Source: Syntrophobacter sp963666995 (lineage in GTDB: Bacteria > Desulfobacterota > Syntrophobacteria > Syntrophobacterales > Syntrophobacteraceae). From it: a DNA stretch of 64,000 nt. The translations under genes and the position numbers were made by a program. This document shows, in pieces, positions 1 through 5,926 of the stretch. The stretch's first letter is position 1, and each line of letters starts with the position of its first letter. The stretch is from assembly GCA_963666995.1 (NCBI GenBank), contig OY762941.1:3286001-3350000 (forward strand). The letters run 5' to 3'. The notes beneath the pieces are model-generated. The model saw nothing but the letters and a program-made list of their open reading frames with translations. It ran no database searches and was not told the DNA's origin.

Positions 1-327
1 AATGGCTGGGAATATGGCGGTAGGATATACATAAAGGGCGGCTTCTATTATTATACAGAGCCAAGAACAGACAACTGTTCTGACACGGTTGATACGACGG
101 TGCCCGTTCCGGAGGGAGCAAAAATAATAGGCGACTACCATACCCACGGACGCAATGATCCAGGATATCAAAATCAAGAAATATTTAGTCCTGGCGACAT
201 GAAGGCCATCAAGTTTGGATCACAACTATATGGTGAGTATATCGGCTTCCTCGGAACACCGTACGACGCGGTTAAAATGTATGTGCCTGGCATCAAGCCA
301 ATAACTTTGATGAATGGAAATATATAG
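1..327 (+). CDS. Rhs-type C-terminal toxin module, JAMM/DUF4329-like (5' end outside window)
   Basis: The reading frame is open from base 1 (NGWEYGGRIYIKGG...) to the stop at 325-327, so the protein begins upstream of the window; a GTG at 100 is only an internal codon. The visible part has Glu in EYGG, then HTH and, 13 residues later, SPGD. This Glu / His-x-His / Ser-x2-Asp series resembles the JAMM metallopeptidase signature and the DUF4329 domains found at the ends of Rhs proteins. The module at 976-1818 is clearly related and there follows an Rhs core end, so this is inferred to be an Rhs toxin tip. A small exported protein follows after 9 bases, as expected of a toxin-immunity pair. The HxH to SxxD spacing is longer than in standard JAMM enzymes, so metallopeptidase activity is uncertain. 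Confidence 0.7.
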   Translation, partial: NGWEYGGRIYIKGGFYYYTEPRTDNCSDTVDTTVPVPEGAKIIGDYHTHGRNDPGYQNQEIFSPGDMKAIKFGSQLYGEYIGFLGTPYDAVKMYVPGIKPITLMNGNI

Positions 328-336
328 GAGTATATT

Positions 337-726
337 ATGGTTTATCCTAGAATAGCGCCTATTATGATTTGCATTGCTATTGTTATTTCGCTTATTTTAA
401 CTGGAACTTTAAGTTTATCGGCTAATGAAGACGAAGAGAATGGGATTTTATTAGTTTCAATACCAGGAGAAGCTCTGAAGGCATCTATAGTGACATATCC
501 ACAATTTCTTAACAAAATAGCTGAGTATGCTGGACACGATAACCCAGCAATTCAATATTTATCATACCCCGAAAATTATGATATTGATGTCTATGATCAT
601 ACGAGTAGATATATAATAAGATATACCAAGAAAATGAATCAATATCCAGGTGTTAAAGGTGGATCTATTGATTATATAGTAGATAAGACTAGCTTTAAAG
701 TTATCGATGCTAGGTATTACAAGTAG
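337..726 (+). CDS. Small exported protein, probable immunity partner of the upstream Rhs tip
   Basis: 129 residues with a clear N-terminal signal: a hydrophobic stretch at about residues 7-27 ending LSLSA before NEDEEN. The start has GGAG about 8 bases upstream and lies 9 bases after the preceding stop, so the two genes are probably co-transcribed. The C-terminus (GGSIDYIVDKTSFKVID) aligns by eye with the protein at 1828-2250 (GGGVSYLIDANTFEIKD), and both follow related toxin-like modules. The gene is strikingly AT-rich compared with the rest of the window, a sign of recent transfer and usual for immunity genes. No family was recognised. Export suggests it acts in the periplasm. The immunity role is inferred from position and pairing only. 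Confidence 0.6.
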   Translation: MVYPRIAPIMICIAIVISLILTGTLSLSANEDEENGILLVSIPGEALKASIVTYPQFLNKIAEYAGHDNPAIQYLSYPENYDIDVYDHTSRYIIRYTKKMNQYPGVKGGSIDYIVDKTSFKVIDARYYK

Positions 727-784
727 CACCTGTGGATTTCGGAGTAAGAGAACGAGGAGCCGTACCTACACTCTTGACATAACT

Positions 785-912
785 AAGGGCTTATCCGCAA
801 ATAATCTTGCACTTTTCTCAAGATTCTAATATGTTCCTCCTGACTTTGTCCTATAATGCCAGCCAAGAGGGGAGAATGGCAAGAACTCAGTCTTGGGAAG
901 TGAAAGACCTTG
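785..912 (+). mobile_element. Remnant of an IS5-family insertion sequence (left end plus transposase N-terminus)
   Basis: Bases 785-803 match the 19 bases at 8875-8893 (end of the small palindromic element there) at 17 of 19 positions, which identifies an insertion-sequence terminal repeat. About 73 bases further in, an ATG at 876 with AGGGGAG just upstream opens MARTQSWEV, the typical beginning of IS5-type transposases (MA[KR]TQSWEVSD.LW). The frame is then lost: one extra T would restore DLWAR. Nothing of the catalytic domain remains before the Rhs repeat starts at 1029. The element is dead. Confidence 0.6.
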
Positions 913-975
913 GGGCCAGACCTACGCAATTGACAAAATCTGACGAGCAAGGGATGGCAGGCGGTAGAGACGAAC

Positions 976-1818
976 GTGCCGGACAAGTACGCCGTTATTC
1001 TCAAGGCCGCCAATGAAACGGACATCCCGACGGACGGGAGCGGCGCTATAGTAACCGAGTACCTCTACCGGGGAAGAGTCCGCCTTGCCATGGCGGACCG
1101 CGCGACCGGCGCGGTCTATACGTTCCACAACAACGAACTGGGCACCCCGGAACTCATGACCGATTCCACGAACACCGTGGTCTGGGAAGGAATCTCCAAG
1201 CCCTTCGGCGAAACGGCGGTAAATTCGGGCTCGACCGTTGTAAACAACTTCCGCTTCCAGGGCCGGTACTACGACGCCGAGACGGGCCTTCACTACAACG
1301 GCCAACGGTATTACGATCCCAAAACGGGGAGATATCTTACCCCGGATCCGATCGGCCTCGCCGGGGGCGTAAATCCGTATGTGTATGCGGGAAATGATCC
1401 GGTGAATCTCATAGATTTTCTCGGATTGGCACCCGGTGATCCGTATTCGTCACCCAATGCAGCAGCCTTTGCTGCAAGATCAGATATTCTTAGCCAAGTG
1501 GATAGACAGACTTTAATCGTTGAGTATGGTGGTTGGATTTACCAACAATCTGACAGAATTTACTCTTACACGGCACCTCGGACAGATTACTATAGAGATC
1601 AAGTATGGCCTGGACCTCGTCCGACGGGAGCTGTCGCCGATTATCACAGGCATGTGGATGACCCCGGCTACAGGCACCGAAATGAATTTTCTCCCGAAGA
1701 CAAAGATACCAATAGAGTCTTTGGAGTCCAAGGTTACCTTTTCAGGCCAGACGGGCGCGTCGATCTCTATGACTCTGCTTCAAATTCTGTATACCCTATA
1801 CACCCTTGCGCCAATTAG
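976..1818 (+). CDS. Orphan Rhs tip with JAMM/DUF4329-like C-terminal module
   Basis: The frame opens with GTG at 976; an in-frame stop lies at 931. The true start is uncertain because the segment looks like a displaced 3' end of a larger rhs gene. Residues about 19-135 are the canonical end of an Rhs/YD-repeat core, including GRYLTPDPIGLAGG and YVYAGNDPVN. The variable C-terminal module (about residues 150-280) has Glu in VEYGGWIY, HRH, and SPED, like the module at the left edge of the window, and is inferred to be a polymorphic toxin related to DUF4329/JAB domains. A signal-bearing small gene follows 9 bases after the stop. Full-length Rhs proteins exceed 1000 residues, so this is a fragment that may serve as a recombination donor rather than being expressed. 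Confidence 0.65.
   Translation: MPDKYAVILKAANETDIPTDGSGAIVTEYLYRGRVRLAMADRATGAVYTFHNNELGTPELMTDSTNTVVWEGISKPFGETAVNSGSTVVNNFRFQGRYYDAETGLHYNGQRYYDPKTGRYLTPDPIGLAGGVNPYVYAGNDPVNLIDFLGLAPGDPYSSPNAAAFAARSDILSQVDRQTLIVEYGGWIYQQSDRIYSYTAPRTDYYRDQVWPGPRPTGAVADYHRHVDDPGYRHRNEFSPEDKDTNRVFGVQGYLFRPDGRVDLYDSASNSVYPIHPCAN
1029..1361 (+). repeat. Direct repeat of Rhs core end, copy 1
   Basis: This 333-base segment is almost identical to 2306-2638, with only scattered substitutions. It encodes the last conserved part of the Rhs core, from DGSGAIVTEYLYR to DPIGLA. Similarity stops abruptly at both sides, and the sequence after it is unrelated between copies. This is the expected pattern where recombination through a conserved core exchanges toxin tips. 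Confidence 0.85.
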
Positions 1819-1827
1819 GAGCTCAGT

Positions 1828-2250
1828 ATGCAAAGAAAATCATGTATACGGATTCTGTTCTTGGTAATTGTTGTAATATATGCTTTCTCTGGCTTGGAGT
1901 TACTGGAAGGAAAGGATGCTAATGAACCTTTTGCAAGGCCTGTGACTGATCCTAAGCGAGATGATAGTATTAGAATTTCAGGCGATTACATGCATGCCGT
2001 CATAGTTGCATACGGCGACTGTGAAAAAAGGCTAAGAGATAGATATGGAGATAAATCTACACCCGTTACAGTACACGTGTCAGACATTCATAACTATTCC
2101 GTACTGATAGGGAAAGTAGATGAAGGTCGCACATATAGAGTGGACTTTTGGCCTGAACCGTTCCAGGGTGGACCTATCAAGGGTGGTGGTGTATCCTACC
2201 TCATAGATGCGAATACGTTCGAAATAAAGGATGTGGAACGTTCAATGTAG
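1828..2250 (+). CDS. Small exported protein, probable immunity partner of the Rhs tip at 976-1818
   Basis: 140 residues; the start has AGGAG 8 bases upstream and the gene begins 9 bases after the upstream stop. An N-terminal signal or anchor is clear: MQRKSC followed by a hydrophobic run to about residue 22. The C-terminal part (GGGVSYLIDANTFEIKD) resembles the C-terminus of the protein at 337-726, and both sit directly behind related toxin-like modules. No named family is recognised. The similarity of partners and of toxins suggests one toxin-immunity pair duplicated and then diverged. Action in the periplasm is inferred from the signal peptide. Confidence 0.55.
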   Translation: MQRKSCIRILFLVIVVIYAFSGLELLEGKDANEPFARPVTDPKRDDSIRISGDYMHAVIVAYGDCEKRLRDRYGDKSTPVTVHVSDIHNYSVLIGKVDEGRTYRVDFWPEPFQGGPIKGGGVSYLIDANTFEIKDVERSM

Positions 2251-2305
2251 ATTTCCTTGCGCTTGATGGATCGCATCCTTCTACCGCTTTTTCCCAGGGC
2301 GGTGG

Positions 2306-2638
2306 GACGGACGGGAGCGGCGCTATAGTAACCGAGTACCTCTACCGGGAGAGGGTCCGCCTTGCCATGGCGGACCGCGCAACCGGCGCGGTCTATACGT
2401 TCCACAACAATGAACTCGGCACCCCGGAACTCATGACCGATTCCACGAACACCGTGGTCTGGGAAGGGATCTCCAAGCCCTTCGGCGAAACGGCGGTAAA
2501 TTCGGGCTCAACCGTTGTAAACAACTTCCGCTTCCAGGGCCGGTACTACGACGCCGAGACCGGCCTTCACTACAACGGCCAACGGTATTACGATCCCAAA
2601 ACGGGGAGGTATCTTAGCCCGGACCCCATCGGCCTCGC
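2306..2638 (+). repeat. Direct repeat of Rhs core end, copy 2
   Basis: Second copy of the 333-base segment at 1029-1361, in the same orientation and almost identical. It begins 55 bases after the stop of the second immunity-like gene. Confidence 0.85.
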
Positions 2639-2943
2639 AAGGGAGGATCGATCCCTATGCTTACGTTGAAAACGACCCGCTCAGCGAGGTGAATCCGGCA
2701 GGGCTCAGGGATTGGGGAATGATAGTTGCTCCATCCCCTGCAATTCGCGTCCCGCCTTCCCACATACGAACTGTCTGGCCGTGCTTACCGGTGACGCTTC
2801 ACAGGGGAAAGGCAGCGGGAAGGATTTGCGATCGGCCGGCATCCGGCAAGGAAACAAACGAAACCTTTCCGCTGCATTATATCAAAGAGCATCCGGAACT
2901 TTTCTCCGGAGTGAAGTCATATGCTCGGCATCGGGGGGCCTGA
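2306..2943 (+). pseudogene. Third Rhs tip, frameshifted
   Basis: The Rhs core end reads in one frame to DPIGLA at about 2640, then the expected continuation (DPYAYVENDPLSEVNPAGLRD) appears in another frame from about 2650. This is consistent with a one-base insertion in the A/G run near 2640. The downstream frame continues about 80 residues to a stop at 2943 with no recognisable toxin domain, and its end overlaps the 3' end of the convergent activase gene at 2882. No immunity-like gene follows. It is a decayed displaced tip. Confidence 0.7.
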
Positions 2944-3793
2944 TGTCCGTCAGCAGGTACGGCATTCCCATGAGTTCGTATTTCAGTTCCCCAAAGCGGT
3001 GATAAGGCAGGAACTCATGTTTCACATCCGGAAAAGGCTTCAGGAAGCGGGAAATGGACTCTATTTCCACGGGATCGTCATTGAACCCCGGGACTATTGG
3101 TGTCCTGACCACTTTGGAAACGTTGGGAAAGGCCGCACAAAGGGCCTTGAAATTCTCCAGAATCTGCGGGTTGGAAGATCCCGTAAACTCCTTATGCTTT
3201 TGGGAGTCGATGCATTTGATATCATACATGATCGTATTTACGTGCCTCAAGGCTTCCTCGAGTATCTCCCATTTGACCTGGCCGCAGGTTTCGATCGCCG
3301 TGTCCATTCCGATTCGTTTCGCGCCTTTTAGAAGTCCGATGGCAAAATCGGGTTGAAAGAGGGGTTCTCCCCCGCTCAGGGTCAGCCCGCCGCCCGACCG
3401 CGAATAGAAACAATGATCCTTTTCTGCGGCGCTCAATGCCTCTTCAACAGTCATTTGCCTGCCGATCATTTCGAGGGCTTTTGAAGGGCAGTCTGCGGCA
3501 CACGTCCCGCAATCCGTGCAAACATCCCGGTTTATCCGGACCTTGCCGTCCTCAAGGGTTTCAACCGCGTTTTGACCGCATCGAAGGCAGAGCCCGCATT
3601 CGCTCATTCCGATACATTTTTTCGGATCGAAAGCCAATTCCGGCTGCGGGTTTTGCGATTCCGGGTTGCAGCACCACCGGCAGCGCAGAGGGCATCCCTT
3701 CAGGAAGACGATCGTTCGTATTCCCGGCCCGTCGTGGACGGAAAACTGCTGAATATTGAAGATGATTCCGGCTGTCTCTTGCCCTGTGTCCAT
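2882..3793 (-). CDS. Glycyl-radical enzyme activating protein (radical SAM)
   Basis: 303 residues. The radical SAM cluster motif CPLRCRWC (C-x3-C-x2-C) follows the typical FSVHDGPGIRT opening at about residues 15-45. A ferredoxin-like insertion carries further cysteine sets (CGLCLRC and CTDCGTCAADCP), as in activases of the benzylsuccinate synthase, choline lyase and hydroxyproline dehydratase type but not in PflA. GGGLTLSGGEPLFQ is the SAM-binding glycine-rich motif. Activases of this family use SAM and reduced ferredoxin to place a glycyl radical on a partner enzyme. The partner should be the neighbouring glycyl-radical gene, but only its C-terminal scrap survives (3863-4266), so this activase may be an orphan. 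The start has GAGG upstream. Confidence 0.9.
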   Translation of the reverse strand: MDTGQETAGIIFNIQQFSVHDGPGIRTIVFLKGCPLRCRWCCNPESQNPQPELAFDPKKCIGMSECGLCLRCGQNAVETLEDGKVRINRDVCTDCGTCAADCPSKALEMIGRQMTVEEALSAAEKDHCFYSRSGGGLTLSGGEPLFQPDFAIGLLKGAKRIGMDTAIETCGQVKWEILEEALRHVNTIMYDIKCIDSQKHKEFTGSSNPQILENFKALCAAFPNVSKVVRTPIVPGFNDDPVEIESISRFLKPFPDVKHEFLPYHRFGELKYELMGMPYLLTDIRPPDAEHMTSLRRKVPDAL

Positions 3794-3862
3794 TTTTAGA
3801 ACCTCAATGGTTGTTGGGTATCGAAGGGCATTCCAACCCTCCGATACCCCGATTGGCAGATG

Positions 3863-4266
3863 TTAGAAGGAGTGTTCGGTCCTTGCTATGATCTCGTTTT
3901 GCAGTTCAGGTGAAAGATCGACGAAATAGGCACTGTAACCCGCTACACGCACCAGCAGTCCCTTGTATTTTTTCGGATCTTTCTGGGCTGCGAGGAGCGT
4001 CTCACGGTTGATAACGTTGAACTGAAGATGCCAGAGCTTCAAGTCGCAGAAGCTCCTGATCAGTGAAATCAGCTTCCTGGTCCCATCTTCTCCCGCTACC
4101 GTTGCAGGGGTGAGCTTGATGTTCAGCAGTCTGGCCGCCCTTTCCTTGAATCCGAAGTTCTTGGTGTTCGCATTCGAAAGGAGAACTCCCGTCGGGCCCT
4201 TCACATCGGCTCCATGCGAAGCCGACAATCCTTCGGAAAGATATTTCCCCGCCTTCCTCCCATTGG
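3863..4266 (-). pseudogene. C-terminal fragment of a glycyl-radical enzyme
   Basis: From about 4264 down to the stop at 3863 the protein reads GLSASHGADVKGPTGVLLSN, then VRVAGYSAYF near the end. The latter is the glycyl-radical loop (RVxGYxA) that marks the last 25 residues of this family. Intact enzymes have about 800 residues; about 130 remain, without the active-site cysteine. Upstream of 4266 the same frame is nonsense, while another frame encodes part of an MFS transporter. This is the 3' product of a deletion. It lies about 70 bases upstream of the activase on the same strand, the usual enzyme-activase order. Confidence 0.8.
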
Positions 4267-4434
4267 GTTGGAGTTGATAATCCAGAATGCGGGAAATATC
4301 GACACTCCCGTCATTATGGAACCAAGTGCAAAAACCTTCATTCTGCCGTGCCTGTCGGCAAGAACGCCCGATACAAGCAGGAGGACAACCCGGACGCCTG
4401 CAAGTGAAATTTGAGATAGCATAACGTCCGGACG
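4262..4434 (-). pseudogene. Internal fragment of an MFS transporter fused to the glycyl-radical remnant
   Basis: One minus-strand frame encodes a transmembrane-type segment containing VVLLLVSGVLADRHGRMKVF, then about 20 more hydrophobic residues. GVLADRHGRMK is the loop motif (GxLaDrxGRr/k) of major facilitator transporters. It reaches about 4262, where sense passes to the glycyl-radical frame, and is bounded upstream by an in-frame stop at 4435-4437. Both partners are broken. This records a deletion that removed the end of a transporter gene and the beginning of a glycyl-radical gene. Confidence 0.6.
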
Positions 4435-4657
4435 TCATGATCTCACTACCACGCCATCCTCCTGCGGTCAAGCACTATTTCGCTGCAGCAGATACCTGGC
4501 CAACATACAAAAATATATCGGTTTTTTGGTTTCTAAAACATTTTGACAAAGCGGATGGTGCGGTTTAATCTTCGGTCGGTGCTTGCGTTATGAGATCTTC
4601 AGATCCGTGGTTTTTGACAGGCTTGAGGCACATTTCCCCCGATGAGAGGCTCCAAAT

Positions 4658-5386
4658 ATGATGCTTGATTCCAGGAATCCCATCCCGCTGCACGTGCAAC
4701 TGAAGGAAATATTAAGGAAAGACATCGCACAAGGAGTCTATGTCGATAAGATCCCGAGTGAAAGAGAACTCATGGAATCTTATCGGACCAGTCGCACCAC
4801 GGTACGTGAGGCGGTTTCAGCGCTCGTTCGGGAAGGCGTTATCGAAAAAATCCACGGAAAAGGCACCTTTGTCAGCTTGCCCAAAGTGAACGAATGGCTG
4901 GGGAATCTGAGGAGCTTTACCGAAACGATCGAAGAAATGGGGATGAAACCGGGAATCAGGCTCCTTGCCCACGGGGTCCGGGATGATAATCCGAAGATAG
5001 CCAGGATACTGGGACAGGAAAGGTATTATACAATCGAGAGGTTGCGTTACGCGGACGATCAGCCGATCGCTGTGGAACGCACGCACTATCCGTTGGAAAT
5101 AGGCCTCAAACTTGCAAATTATGACCTTACCATGATAACGCTCTATCACGTTCTGGAAGAGAACGGGATATTGCTCCACAGCGCCGAGCAAAAAATTATG
5201 GCTTCCAGCGTGTCAAAGCAGGACGCGAAATTGCTGGGGGTCGCAAAGAATGCCAGTGTACTGGCTGCGGAAAGAATCACCACCGATCAGTATGGGACGG
5301 TAGTGGAATATTATTACAGCATTTTCAGGGCCGACACGTATGCGTTCTGTGTAAAGATGTACAGGTCTCCATCCTCTGCAAAGTGA
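4658..5386 (+). CDS. GntR-family transcriptional regulator (HutC/UTRA type)
   Basis: 242 residues. The N-terminal winged helix is clear (HVQLKEILRKDIAQGVY, then IPSERELMESYRTSRTTVRE, then IEKIHGKGTFV). The remaining about 160 residues fit a UTRA ligand-binding domain of the chorismate-lyase fold, ending YYYSIFRADTYAF. ATGATG at 4658 is preceded by GAGAGG about 8 bases away. Members bind small metabolites and usually repress adjacent catabolic genes. The divergent neighbours are the broken MFS/glycyl-radical scar and activase, so its original target was probably that cluster. The 220 bases before it are AT-rich and would hold both promoters. Confidence 0.9.
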   Translation: MMLDSRNPIPLHVQLKEILRKDIAQGVYVDKIPSERELMESYRTSRTTVREAVSALVREGVIEKIHGKGTFVSLPKVNEWLGNLRSFTETIEEMGMKPGIRLLAHGVRDDNPKIARILGQERYYTIERLRYADDQPIAVERTHYPLEIGLKLANYDLTMITLYHVLEENGILLHSAEQKIMASSVSKQDAKLLGVAKNASVLAAERITTDQYGTVVEYYYSIFRADTYAFCVKMYRSPSSAK

Positions 5387-5882
5387 GCTGAACGGGCTGA
5401 CCGCCTGCCTGCCGCCGAACCGGATCGTTCCTTGATTTCAAGCGGGTGGTCCGGACAACTCGTTTGTCCGGGCGCGAAGCGCAAGAGGTTTGGCGGACAG
5501 CCCCCGGAATCGTAGCGACCGCCCTCCTTGCCCTCACGGACCCGGATAGCAGGTATCCGGGCCCCCCGCCCACCGGACCCATCCACTCCGCCGTGGTCAC
5601 GGGTACCGCGCAATTCATGAGTATTCCCCAATGACGGCTCAGCCTTTTTCGCCGGAATGACGAATCCCGGTCTCATTTTGCCTCGGCTTTTCCTTTGCGC
5701 AGCAGACCCTCAAACCGGCTACAAACTCGCCTCCCCGGAAGCTCAGTTTCATGCACGCAATGAGGAGGTATTTGCACCTTTCGCGCAGGAATCGTAACCG
5801 GATGTGCAAGAATCGTAATTCCAAGCACAACAAAACCTGAAATCATCCAGGCAAATTAAAAGAATTCAAGCAATTACAATAC
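5387..5882. other. Intergenic region, repeat-filled
   Basis: About 500 bases without a convincing gene. The first part holds a degenerate copy of the two-hairpin repeat (5447-5571). Further on are short phrases also seen elsewhere in intergenic DNA, such as CGCCGGAATGACGA near 5650. The last 100 bases become AT-rich and lead to the sigma-54 promoter. Confidence 0.6.
5447..5571 (+). repeat. Two-hairpin interspersed repeat, copy 1 (divergent)
   Basis: The first hairpin is CCGGACAA-CTCGT-TTGTCCGG. A linker containing GCGAAGCGCAAGAGGTTTGG and about 60 further bases follow, then a second hairpin CCCGGATA-GCAGG-TATCCGGG. Both hairpins recur at 41472-41604 and, inverted, at 45657-45790. The second hairpin alone recurs at 34022 and 37340. 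The stem of hairpin 1 differs from other copies by paired changes. Confidence 0.7.
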
Positions 5883-5898
5883 TGGTACGGTTATTGCT
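5883..5898 (+). promoter_or_regulatory. Sigma-54 (-24/-12) promoter
   Basis: The sequence TGGTACGGTTATTGCT matches the RpoN consensus TGGCACG-N4-TTGCW at every specified position but one, with exact spacing between GG (5884-5885) and GC (5896-5897). Transcription would start near 5909, about 18 bases before the GTG at 5927. No enhancer-binding protein gene is adjacent. Confidence 0.65.
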
Positions 5899-5926
5899 AC
5901 TATAATGAGCGCGGTTCGCAGAATGT

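Noticed and set aside
5446..5634. Short open frame within the intergenic repeat
   Set aside because: It lies wholly in the two-hairpin repeat and has no ribosome site.
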